Assembly: GCA_005877185.1 (NCBI GenBank)
Contig: VBPQ01000004.1
Location: 1 to 19,112, forward strand
Direction of reading: 5' to 3'
DNA from: Nitrososphaerota archaeon
Lineage (GTDB): Archaea; Thermoproteota; Nitrososphaeria; Nitrososphaerales; Gagatemarchaeaceae
DNA: 19,112 nucleotides
A model generated the notes under the pieces. The model saw only the letters and a program-made list of their open reading frames with translations, ran no database searches and was not told the origin of the DNA. Below are positions 1 through 6,364 of this stretch, in pieces. The position numbers and the translations under genes were made by a program. The number at the start of each line of letters is the position of its first letter. Within the stretch, counting starts at the first letter, position 1.

Positions 1-213
1 CTCGACGATCAGGGGGCGTTCATACTTTTTCGCCGCGTCGGCGGAGGCGAACCTCGCCACCTCCGCAGCGTCGTCCGACTGTATTTCGAGCCCCTTTCCA
101 CGCAACCGCCTCACCCCCACTCCGAGCCTGCGCAGAGCGAGTTCCACCTCCCGAAACTTTTGGGAGTTCGATGTGGCGAAGCTGATTGTTCTTTCAGTAC
201 TTCGTTCATTCAA
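1..213 (-). CDS. rdgB: XTP/dITP diphosphatase (RdgB/HAM1/ITPase family), N-terminal part, cut by window edge
   Basis: Only the first 71 residues are present; the gene continues past the left edge. The family hydrolyses non-canonical purine triphosphates (ITP, dITP, XTP) to monophosphates, keeping them out of DNA and RNA. Visible support is the N-terminal family motif FATSNSQKFREVELAL (the usual form is VTSNxxKxxE), then the strand LEIQSDD and the segment AKKYERPLIVE, which in this family runs into the catalytic D-(T/S)-G-L loop just outside the window. The best start is TTG at 213-211, which overlaps the 3' end of bud32 by 8 nt; the nearby ATG is out of frame. Translational coupling to bud32 is likely. 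A neighbourhood of kae1, bud32 and an ITPase gene is, to my knowledge, found in other archaea. The catalytic half cannot be inspected. Confidence 0.85.
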   Translation of the reverse strand, partial: MNERSTERTISFATSNSQKFREVELALRRLGVGVRRLRGKGLEIQSDDAAEVARFASADAAKKYERPLIVE

Positions 214-889
214 CCCTCGCGTATCGCCCCCTCCTTTCGATCTCAGCCACCTGCCTCGTCACGGCACGTACTTCCCCTGGACCCACCTCGCCTCGGTATC
301 CCTCGAGGAGGGCCGCGTATGCCTTCGAAGCCACCTCCGAATGCGCCCCCGTGAGTGTCTCCTTGACGAGCCTCAGGTCGACCGCCCGGTCCTCGAGCCT
401 CGTCGTGCGGAGAGCTAAACCGAAGTCGATTAGAGTCAGCTCGTTGTTGTTGCTGCTGCCCTTGTTGTCGTAGTCGAGGAGAATGTTCGATGTTGTTAGG
501 TCACCGTGCATGATTCCGGAGGCGTGAAGGCGCGCCACCTCCCCCCCCAACTCGGCGAAGACGTGCTCCAGCCCTTCTGAGGAGAGGGAGGAGACAGTCT
601 CCTTGAGCCTCCGGCCATTCACCCACTGCATCACGATTAGCGCCTTTCCCATGTCTACAAAGTAGAGAAATGGAGTGTGAGCACCGGAGCGTTTCGCGTC
701 GTGGATCATCTCCGCTTCACGGGCCGTCCGCTGTCGCCTGATCGCGTCGTCGAGAACCTTCAGGCGGTAGATGAATGGTCGCCGGAACTTGAAGACGGCG
801 TCCAAGCCGCACCACCTGCCGCGCAGCAGGTCGGCTTCCGCCCCCCTGTAGACCACCCTCGTACCTCCCTCGCCCGCCCGTGACCGCAT
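206..889 (-). CDS. bud32: KEOPS complex kinase/ATPase Bud32
   Basis: Small atypical (RIO-like) protein kinase of 227 residues, the Bud32/PRPK subunit of KEOPS, which makes the t6A base at position 37 of ANN-decoding tRNAs together with Kae1; it acts as an ATPase that controls Kae1. Visible motifs are GAEA at 16-19, the ATP-binding lysine near K34 in KFRRPFIYR, the family block QRTAREAEM around 53-61, the catalytic loop HGDLTTSN at 128-135, and the metal-binding IDFG at 154-157 followed by LEDRAVDL. The ATG lies 1 nt after the kae1 stop, so the two are surely co-transcribed. They are separate genes, unlike the Kae1-Bud32 fusions of many Euryarchaeota. Odd point: an Asn/Ser-rich insertion (about 139-150) between the catalytic loop and the DFG strand, encoded by a near-repetitive trinucleotide stretch. 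Confidence 0.95.
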   Translation of the reverse strand: MRSRAGEGGTRVVYRGAEADLLRGRWCGLDAVFKFRRPFIYRLKVLDDAIRRQRTAREAEMIHDAKRSGAHTPFLYFVDMGKALIVMQWVNGRRLKETVSSLSSEGLEHVFAELGGEVARLHASGIMHGDLTTSNILLDYDNKGSSNNNELTLIDFGLALRTTRLEDRAVDLRLVKETLTGAHSEVASKAYAALLEGYRGEVGPGEVRAVTRQVAEIERRGRYARVE

Positions 890-890
890 C

Positions 891-1883
891 CTACTCCCTC
901 CAGGGGACGTCGACCTGGTCGAGCCTCCAAGATTGCCTCGTCGAAGCTTCCTCCACCGAAGTGGTGACTCCCTTCGAATGCGCGAGGTGACCGGTCCACG
1001 CGATCTGCGAGCCGCAGTCTCCGCTGAACCGCGGGGGAACGACGTGAAAGCTGGCCGAGTGCCTCCTCGTCATAAACTCCATCATCCTTGAGAGCCTCCT
1101 GTTCGCCGCGACGCCTCCCACTATCATCACCTCCTTCTTCCCGGTGAACGCGAGTGCCCTCTCGGTCACCTCCACCATCATCGCGAAGGCCGTCTCCTGA
1201 ATCGAGAAGCAGATGTCTTCGAATCGTTCGCCACCGTCGAGTAGCCTCTTCGCCGTCGTGAGGATTCCGGAGAACGAGACGTCGTTCCCCTTGACTGTGT
1301 AGGGGAGGGGGACATAGCGGCTCGACTTCGAGGCGGCCCCCTCGACCTGCACCCCGCATGGCGAAGAGAGACCGGCATGCCGCCCGAACTGGTCGAGGAG
1401 TTGCCCCAGAGTGAGGTCCAGAGTTTCACCCATGACACGCCAGCGCCCGTACGAAAATGCGACCACCATGCTGTGCCCCCCCGAGACGAGAAGGACAAGC
1501 GGGTCTGCCGTTCCTGTCAGCAGGCACCCGAGTTCTATGTGGCCTATCGCATGGTTGACAGGAACGATAGGCTTGGCCAACGAGAGGGCCAGAGAGCGGG
1601 CCACGACCGCCCCGACCCTTAGGCAGGGACCGAGCCCGGGTCCCATCGAATACGCGACCGCGTCTATGTCACCCTCGCCGACTCCCGAGGTGAGAAGCGC
1701 ATCCCGGAGGACCCGCGGGGCTGCTTTCACGTGACTCAGAGAAGCCAGGTATGGATGGATCCCGCTTCCCACCGGCGGTCTGTAGACCTCCCTGACGTCT
1801 GAGAGTATCTTCCCCTCTCTCGAGGCGACGGCCACCGAGAAGGTGTGAGCGGTGCTTTCTATCCCGACTACGAACCTTCCCAT
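891..1883 (-). CDS. kae1: KEOPS complex catalytic subunit Kae1 (tRNA t6A threonylcarbamoyltransferase)
   Basis: 330 residues, the normal length for archaeal Kae1/OSGEP. The enzyme transfers the threonylcarbamoyl group from threonylcarbamoyl-AMP to A37 of tRNA. Visible features of the ASKHA fold are the N-terminal phosphate loop VGIESTAHTFSVAV, the metal-binding histidines in NHAIGHIE (H111, H115), the nucleotide loop VSGGHS (133-138), the family block GETLD, the adenosine motif GGVAANRRL (256-264), and the metal-binding aspartate in GDCG (D289; most relatives read GDNG). The ATG at 1883-1881 is 2 nt after the stop of the upstream unrecognised gene, and bud32 begins 1 nt after this stop, so the order is unknown gene, kae1, bud32, rdgB in one tightly packed transcription unit. 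Other KEOPS subunits (Pcc1, Cgi121) are not in the window. Confidence 0.96.
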   Translation of the reverse strand: MGRFVVGIESTAHTFSVAVASREGKILSDVREVYRPPVGSGIHPYLASLSHVKAAPRVLRDALLTSGVGEGDIDAVAYSMGPGLGPCLRVGAVVARSLALSLAKPIVPVNHAIGHIELGCLLTGTADPLVLLVSGGHSMVVAFSYGRWRVMGETLDLTLGQLLDQFGRHAGLSSPCGVQVEGAASKSSRYVPLPYTVKGNDVSFSGILTTAKRLLDGGERFEDICFSIQETAFAMMVEVTERALAFTGKKEVMIVGGVAANRRLSRMMEFMTRRHSASFHVVPPRFSGDCGSQIAWTGHLAHSKGVTTSVEEASTRQSWRLDQVDVPWRE

Positions 1884-1885
1884 GA

Positions 1886-2416
1886 CTACGGTTTCCGCGT
1901 CTGTCTGTAGAGGTCGCCGAGAAGGTTGATGTAAGGCTTGACCTCCAGAAGAAAGTCGTCGAACTTCGCCCTCTCGAATTTGACAGAATGCTTTCCGTTC
2001 TCCGCTATGATCCTCGCGGCGAGGACAATCCCTCCGCTCCTCTCGGGCTCGGGCTTCAATCGGGGGAAGTGTATTAGGGCGCCGTATCCCACCTTCTTCC
2101 CCTTCTTCGTGAAGACGAGGTTATAGTACATGCTCATCGTCTGTGTGAACTGCCTCAGCTGCTTCTTTCTGCTCTCGCTCCTCTTCACGTTGTCAAAGTC
2201 GGTGGAGGAGAGGGTATCGACCATCTCTTTCACCGTCTTCAGGTCGCTCACCTTGGCGGTGTACCCGGCGTACTCTATCGGGAGCTGGTAGACTGAGTGC
2301 ATCACAGAATCCCAATCGTCGAGGACGACGAAGGTCTTGGTGTCGAGGTTCATCTCTCGCCTTATCTCATCACCGAGGACGTCCTCGACCGTCAGGTGCT
2401 TCTTCTTCTTAGCCAC
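1886..2416 (-). CDS. Conserved-looking protein of unknown function upstream of kae1
   Basis: I do not recognise this family. The reading frame stays open upstream to 2626, but that extension overlaps the divergent COG1325 gene. The TATA-like box at 2435-2445 lies about 22-26 nt before the GTG at 2416-2414, which gives a leaderless start and a 176-residue product; ATG 2437 sits inside the TATA box and is unlikely. The protein starts with a basic patch (VAKKKKHL), then an acidic and helical segment (VEDVLGDEIRREM). Later come a Lys-rich stretch (SRKKQLRQF), an aromatic strand (MSMYYNLVF) and basic VFTKKGKKVGYG. It has no membrane segment, signal peptide or Cys/His cluster, so it looks cytosolic and could bind nucleic acid, although that is only suggested by charge. 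It is the first gene of the kae1-bud32-rdgB unit, 2 nt before kae1, so a link to KEOPS or tRNA is a reasonable guess. Confidence 0.75.
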   Translation of the reverse strand: MAKKKKHLTVEDVLGDEIRREMNLDTKTFVVLDDWDSVMHSVYQLPIEYAGYTAKVSDLKTVKEMVDTLSSTDFDNVKRSESRKKQLRQFTQTMSMYYNLVFTKKGKKVGYGALIHFPRLKPEPERSGGIVLAARIIAENGKHSVKFERAKFDDFLLEVKPYINLLGDLYRQTRKP

Positions 2417-2434
2417 GTGGGGGTAGGACGAACC

Positions 2435-2445
2435 CATATAGTTAT
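2435..2445. promoter_or_regulatory. Shared TATA-like box of a divergent gene pair
   Basis: The AT-rich element CATATAGTTATC is the only such stretch between two divergent genes. Read on the plus strand, its centre is about 32 nt before the ATG of the COG1325 gene (2471). Read on the minus strand, it is about 22-26 nt before the GTG (2416) of the gene preceding kae1. Archaeal TATA boxes centre near -26, so either orientation would give a leaderless or nearly leaderless mRNA. The spacing is seen directly; function is inferred. Confidence 0.6.
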
Positions 2446-2470
2446 CACTTGCGTCTCGATTCAGGGACAG

Positions 2471-2905
2471 ATGGCGGGGAGCGAGATTCAGTCGGTCGAG
2501 GTCTCCTTCTTCGTTCACGCCACAGAGGATGAGTCGAGACTGGTCGAGGCTGTAAACTCGTTTTTTTCGGTTTCGGAACCTGAGGTCGAGGCGTTGGAGG
2601 GACACTTCGGCAACAGGATATCGCATGTAACGTACCGCATTACGCGGGAGGGGGCGGCCCGCCTCTTCTCACGAATCGGTGCGCTCCTTTCGGGTGTGGA
2701 GACGGGTGCAATCCTGGGCGATAGGGGGAGGAACATTGACGAGAGAGGAGCGCTCTACCTGAGGTTCAGCAAGCAGGAGTTGCTCGCCGGGAGGTTGGTT
2801 CTCGCGGAGAATGACCCCATCCGCGTCAAGCTCAAGCCAAGGGGATACCTGAAGGGCGACCCCGCGACCTTCTACGCGGCAAGGCTGGGGCGTCATACTC
2901 GCTGA
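2471..2905 (+). CDS. RNA-binding protein of the COG1325 family (exosome-operon protein)
   Basis: 144 residues from ATG 2471. The family (COG1325/DUF54) is a predicted archaeal RNA-binding domain whose gene is typically found in the exosome/RNase P/proteasome superoperon. The family pattern is visible: an N-terminal VEVSFFVHATEDESRLVEAV strand-helix, the block EALEGHFGNRISHVTY, then helix and strand ending in DPIRVKLKPRGYLKG. The longer open frame reaching back to 2297 is antisense to the neighbouring gene and lacks family similarity, and the TATA-like box at 2435-2445 fixes the start at 2471. The next gene, an apparent Pop5/Rnp2, overlaps the stop codon, which matches the superoperon order COG1325-Pop5 known in archaea. 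Biochemical function in the family is not well defined. Confidence 0.85.
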   Translation: MAGSEIQSVEVSFFVHATEDESRLVEAVNSFFSVSEPEVEALEGHFGNRISHVTYRITREGAARLFSRIGALLSGVETGAILGDRGRNIDERGALYLRFSKQELLAGRLVLAENDPIRVKLKPRGYLKGDPATFYAARLGRHTR

Positions 2906-3198
2906 CACGAATCAGGGAGTCGAGGAGAAGGTACATCCTGCTCAGAGGGGAGAAGCCATTCACACCGCAGGCGAAGGAGAGCCTGTTGAAGCGACTCGCG
3001 CGCGAGAACGCCATCTCGTCGAAGGGTACACTCTGGCTCGACCAGTACGTAATCATCATGACAAACCAGGCCCGGGCGAGAGACATCGTAGACTCACTCA
3101 GCGGCACGGTCTGGAACGGGAACACCGTGAGGAGCGTTGCCGTCTCGGGGGTGATAGGTAAGCTCAAAAGGCTTGCCGCGAACTCCGGGGGTGGTTAA
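2902..3198 (+). CDS. rnp2: Ribonuclease P protein component 2 (Pop5/Rnp2), probable CTG start
   Basis: About 98 residues. Archaeal Rnp2 (eukaryotic Pop5) pairs with Rnp3 (Rpp30) and helps the RNase P RNA remove tRNA 5' leaders. Support: the N-terminal RRRYILLRG (family pattern xRRYIxFxV), the central SSKGTLWLDQYVIIMTNQ (compare SKxGPWLIxFD in relatives), the helix ARARDIVDSL, and the C-terminal strand VRSVAVSGVIGKLKRL, which matches the family ending VxGTIKxLK. In this frame there is no ATG, GTG or TTG between the upstream in-frame stop (2812-2814) and the RRRY motif. The most plausible start is CTG at 2902-2904, overlapping the COG1325 stop as CTGA, the analogue of the usual ATGA coupling; the product would then begin MTRIRESRRRY. 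The first usual start codon is TTG at about 2983 or ATG at 2986, either of which would delete strand 1. A sequencing error at the start remains possible. Confidence 0.75.
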   Translation: MTRIRESRRRYILLRGEKPFTPQAKESLLKRLARENAISSKGTLWLDQYVIIMTNQARARDIVDSLSGTVWNGNTVRSVAVSGVIGKLKRLAANSGGG

Positions 3199-3203
3199 GT
3201 GGT

Positions 3204-3581
3204 TTGGCCACATACTTCAGTGACGAGTATTTCAAGGAACTAGAAACAAGGTTGAACTCAGACGCGAAGTGGCAGGACGGCACGAAGAACCTGAAGACGA
3301 GCCTCCTCCTGGCTGCGACCGACCAGAGCGCTGGCTTCTCTCTGGTGGTCGAGAACGGAAAGACCACGATCCACAGGGTGGAGCCCAACTTCCAGGCTGA
3401 GTTCGCGTTCGAGGGGCCGTATGAGGTGTGGACGAGGGTCGCGAGGGGGGAGCTGGACTTTCAGGCGGCCGTCCTGAAGGGCTCGTTGAGATTCAGGGGG
3501 TCGATAACGAAGATCCTCTTCTACAGGGACAGGTTCATTAGAATAGCCGAAGTTATCAGGGAGGTCCCGAAGGAGTTCTAG
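3204..3581 (+). CDS. SCP2 (sterol carrier protein 2)-like domain protein
   Basis: 125 residues consisting of a single SCP2-type domain. Such domains hold lipids or acyl-CoA in a hydrophobic tunnel. The domain pattern is visible: an amphipathic first helix (YFKELETRLN), a short NLKTSLLLAATD strand, repeated strands (FSLVVENGKTTIHRV), then EFAFEGPYEVWTRVARGELDFQAAVLKGSLRFRG, a typical SCP2 signature in which a helix with Gly-Glu-Leu-Asp is followed by the LKGxLxxxG strand, and a last helix. The start is TTG 3204, 5 nt after the rnp2 stop, so it appears to be last in the COG1325-rnp2 unit. Its stop overlaps the stop of the convergent DUF35 gene (3578-3581, CTAG). The context hints at a role with the thiolase and acyl-CoA dehydrogenase on the other strand. 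No signal peptide is present, so it is cytosolic. Confidence 0.8.
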   Translation: MATYFSDEYFKELETRLNSDAKWQDGTKNLKTSLLLAATDQSAGFSLVVENGKTTIHRVEPNFQAEFAFEGPYEVWTRVARGELDFQAAVLKGSLRFRGSITKILFYRDRFIRIAEVIREVPKEF

Positions 3582-4030
3582 GAAGGAAGGGAAGGGACGA
3601 AGACGTAGTAAGGATTCCCCTCGCTGCTTCTCCTCGCTTCGACCGTGAGCTTCATCCCCACCTTCGCTCTCTCAACAGGGACCCCCTCCAGCCAGGCGAG
3701 GACCTTGATCCCGTTTGCAAACTCTCCTATCGCTATCGTGTAGGGGTCGTCGTTTACGAAACTGGCGGGGGTGACCTGGACGTAGGTGTAGGTCACAAGC
3801 CTAGCCTCCCTCCCTATGTCGACCCACTCGAATCGGTCGCTCATGCATCTCGGACAGTCGGCCTGGGGAGGAAAGCTCTCGTTACCACAGGCAGTGCACC
3901 TCGTCGTGAGAAACCTCCCTTCCCCGAGTGCGTCCCAGAACTCATGGGTTCTGGAGATGGGGATGTCGAAACGAAGGGTGAGGGACCTTCTCGAATGAAG
4001 GGTCGGCTGTTGTTGTTTTTCTTCCTGCAT
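3578..4030 (-). CDS. DUF35 zinc-ribbon/OB-fold protein, thiolase partner
   Basis: 150 residues. After a polar, Gln-rich N-terminus (about 1-20) comes the DUF35 N-terminal helix (SRTHEFWDALGEGRFLTTRC), a rubredoxin-like zinc ribbon with C45, C48, C59 and C62 (CTACGN, CPRC), and an OB fold (ARLVTYTYVQVTP, YTIAIGEFANGIKVLAWLEG). In archaea DUF35 proteins bind thiolases; in the thiolase/HMG-CoA synthase complex of methanogens DUF35 holds the two enzymes together and carries the CoA substrate. Here the gene lies 2 nt after the thiolase, so it almost certainly partners it, but no HMG-CoA synthase is adjacent; an acyl-CoA dehydrogenase leads the operon instead. That favours a role in acyl-CoA (fatty acid or branched-chain) breakdown. 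The stop overlaps that of the convergent SCP2 gene. Confidence 0.88.
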   Translation of the reverse strand: MQEEKQQQPTLHSRRSLTLRFDIPISRTHEFWDALGEGRFLTTRCTACGNESFPPQADCPRCMSDRFEWVDIGREARLVTYTYVQVTPASFVNDDPYTIAIGEFANGIKVLAWLEGVPVERAKVGMKLTVEARRSSEGNPYYVFVPSLPS

Positions 4031-4032
4031 CG

Positions 4033-5199
4033 CTACGCGCCCCTCGAGAGTACCGTAACGTAGGCGTAGTGACCCGTCCCCCCCACGTTGTGAACGAGAC
4101 CTATCCCGTTCTTGATGGGGGCCTGCCTGTTTCTCCCCGCCTCCCCACGAAGCTGCTTTGTAATCTCCACCATCATCGAGACTCCAGTCGCCCCTATCGG
4201 GTGCCCCTTCGCCTTCAGCCCCCCGTCAAGGTTCACGGGGATCTTTCCGCCAATCTCGGTCTGCCCCTCCCTCACAAGCCTGGCACCCTCGCCCTTCTCG
4301 CAGAATCCAAGGTCCTCGTAGGCCATTATCTCGGCGATAGTGAAGCAGTCGTGACACGTCGCCACGTCGACCTGGCGTGGAGTGACCTTGGCAGCCTGGT
4401 AAGCCCTCTTCCCGGCCTCGACGGAGGCCGTTAGACCGACGTAGTCGTCTCTCTTGCTGAGGTTCGCCGAGTCGGAGGAGTAACCAATCCCCTTGATCCA
4501 GACAGGGGTATCGGTGAGTCTCCTCGCTACCTCTTCGTTGGCGAGCACGACCGCTGCCGACCCGTCGGTGAGGGGACAGGCGTCGTACAACTTGAGAGGC
4601 CAGGCGACGACCTGTGAGGAGAGGACCTTCTCGACCGTAATCTCTTTCTGGAACTGGGCGTTGGGGTTCAGGGAACCGTAGTGGTGGGCTTTCACAGCCA
4701 CCCTGGCCATGTCTTCTTCGGTCGTCTTGAACCGGTTCATGTGGGAGACAGCGTAGAGAGCATAGTAGGCTGGGAAGGTCATCCCGTAGTTTTCGAACTC
4801 CCACATGTACGAGCCCGCCCTCCCGATCAGCTCAACCGAGGTCATGGTGTCCACCTCCGTCATCTTTTCCACCCCGACTGCAAGAGCAACGTCAGACTCC
4901 CCGGTCGCCACGCTGTCATGCGCCACCTTCACGGCGGCGCTCCCGCTCGCGCATGCGGCCTCGACTCTCATCGTCCCCACCGAGCGCAGGCCGGCATACT
5001 CGTTAACTACGACGGCCGGGAGGGCCTCCTCGTACCAGCCCCCGGCGCTCCCGACGACGACGTTCTTGATCTCTTTCCTCTCTATCCCCGCGTCGGTGAC
5101 AGCCTGCTTGATTGACTCGAAGGCGAGCTCTGCCAGGTTGACGTCCTTCCTCTTGCCAAACTTGGAGTGGCCTGCCCCAACGATCGCTACCCTGTTCAT
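4033..5199 (-). CDS. Acetyl-CoA C-acyltransferase (archaeal SCPx-type thiolase)
   Basis: 388 residues, typical of archaeal thiolases. Thiolases cleave 3-ketoacyl-CoA with CoA, or condense two acetyl-CoA. Visible active site: nucleophilic C83 in EAACASGSAAV, the HDCF motif (H283) that supplies part of an oxyanion hole in SCPx-like enzymes, and H333 in KGHPIGATG. The usual second active-site cysteine (CxGGG) is replaced, since the C-terminal motif reads HNVGGTGHYAYV; this is normal for the SCPx/archaeal subfamily. ATG 5199-5197 lies 7 nt after the acyl-CoA dehydrogenase stop and the DUF35 gene starts 2 nt downstream, so this is a three-gene operon. Direction (degradative thiolysis or biosynthetic condensation) cannot be read from sequence; the dehydrogenase neighbour favours degradation, while a mevalonate-pathway role is the alternative. 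Confidence 0.92.
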   Translation of the reverse strand: MNRVAIVGAGHSKFGKRKDVNLAELAFESIKQAVTDAGIERKEIKNVVVGSAGGWYEEALPAVVVNEYAGLRSVGTMRVEAACASGSAAVKVAHDSVATGESDVALAVGVEKMTEVDTMTSVELIGRAGSYMWEFENYGMTFPAYYALYAVSHMNRFKTTEEDMARVAVKAHHYGSLNPNAQFQKEITVEKVLSSQVVAWPLKLYDACPLTDGSAAVVLANEEVARRLTDTPVWIKGIGYSSDSANLSKRDDYVGLTASVEAGKRAYQAAKVTPRQVDVATCHDCFTIAEIMAYEDLGFCEKGEGARLVREGQTEIGGKIPVNLDGGLKAKGHPIGATGVSMMVEITKQLRGEAGRNRQAPIKNGIGLVHNVGGTGHYAYVTVLSRGA

Positions 5200-5206
5200 C
5201 CCTCTC

Positions 5207-6364
5207 CTACAGCCCGAGAAGATCCCTCGCGAGTATCCATCTCTGAACCTCTGATGCCCCCTCCACTATATCAAGTGTCTTCGCATCGCGGAGGAACCTC
5301 TCGAGGGGAAGGAGTTTGCTCACCCCGTAACCTCCGTGAATCTGAATCGCCCTCTCGCAGGCCCAGACGGCGGTTTCGCTCGAAAAGACCTTGGCCATCG
5401 CTGCCTCTCGCTGGAACTCCTTTCCAGACTCCAGGAGGTAAGCCGCCCTGTAGGTCAGAAGCCTGGCCGCAGAAACCTTCGTCGCAATGTCGGCAATCAG
5501 GAACTGAATCGATTCGAACTTCGATAGGGTCTTGCGGAAGAGGACGCGTTTCTTTGCGTACGCCATCGAAGCGTCGAGGGCTGCCTCGGCTATCCCGACG
5601 GCCGCCGCGGCCGCCCCTATTCTGGCCTCGTCGAGCACCGCCATGGCAATCAGAAAGCCATCGCCTTCGGTCCCGAGTACACTCGAGGCGGGGACCCTAC
5701 AGTCCTTGAAGACGAGCTCCGCCGTCCCCGTCCCCCTCAGGCCCATCACCTCAAGCTTCGACCCCACCGTGAAGCTCTCCGACCCCTTCTCGACGATGAA
5801 GGATGTTATCCCGGCGGCCCTCTCCTCCTGAGAACCAGTCCGCGCGAAGAGGAGGATGAGGTCGGCGACCATCCCTTGCGAAATCCAGAGCTTTGTGCCA
5901 TTGATCTTGTACCATTCGCCGGCCCTCTCAGCCTTTGTAGAAATCCCGGCGGCGTCGCTTCCCGCCCCGGCCTCCGTGAGCCCGAAGGAGCAGATTATCT
6001 CCCCCTTCACGAGGCGGGGGAGGTACTTCTCCTTCTGCTTCTTGGACCCGAACTTGGCGATCGCGTTTCCTACGAGTCCGTTCTGGACCCCGATTATCAG
6101 CCCTGCAGAAAGACTGACCTTGGCTATCTCCTCAGCGACTACGATGGCGCCGACGGCCCCTAGTCCCAGCCCTCCGTATTCTTGTGGGATCGAGAGTCCC
6201 AGGAGTCCGTGCTGCCCCATCTTCCTCGCAAGGCCCAGGGGATACTCGTCGGTCCTGTCAAGCTTTTCAGCGAGGGGGGCGATTTCCCGCTGCCCGAAGT
6301 CCTTCGCCCACCTTCTTATCTCCTCGTACTCCTCCTTCACGATCACCTCCGGAAAATCGCTCAC
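5207..6364 (-). CDS. Acyl-CoA dehydrogenase
   Basis: 385 residues, a full-length FAD flavoenzyme that introduces a trans-2,3 double bond into acyl-CoA. Domains: an N-terminal helical bundle (1-120), a middle beta domain starting with the signature FGLTEAGAGSD (127-137) and the FAD/substrate segment WYKINGTKLWIS, and a C-terminal helical domain. The catalytic base is E368 in DIVEGASEVQR, the position used by short/medium-chain and most bacterial enzymes. RFLRDAKTLDIVEG also matches the family signature. The start is GTG 6364; it leads the operon with thiolase and DUF35 genes downstream. No electron-transfer flavoprotein or enoyl-CoA hydratase gene is in the window, so the pathway is incomplete here. 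Chain-length preference is unknown. Confidence 0.93.
   Translation of the reverse strand: MSDFPEVIVKEEYEEIRRWAKDFGQREIAPLAEKLDRTDEYPLGLARKMGQHGLLGLSIPQEYGGLGLGAVGAIVVAEEIAKVSLSAGLIIGVQNGLVGNAIAKFGSKKQKEKYLPRLVKGEIICSFGLTEAGAGSDAAGISTKAERAGEWYKINGTKLWISQGMVADLILLFARTGSQEERAAGITSFIVEKGSESFTVGSKLEVMGLRGTGTAELVFKDCRVPASSVLGTEGDGFLIAMAVLDEARIGAAAAAVGIAEAALDASMAYAKKRVLFRKTLSKFESIQFLIADIATKVSAARLLTYRAAYLLESGKEFQREAAMAKVFSSETAVWACERAIQIHGGYGVSKLLPLERFLRDAKTLDIVEGASEVQRWILARDLLGL

Noticed and set aside
2417..2626. N-terminal extension of the gene preceding kae1
   Set aside because: It would overlap the COG1325 gene in antisense and pass through the shared TATA-like box; the box distance supports GTG 2416.
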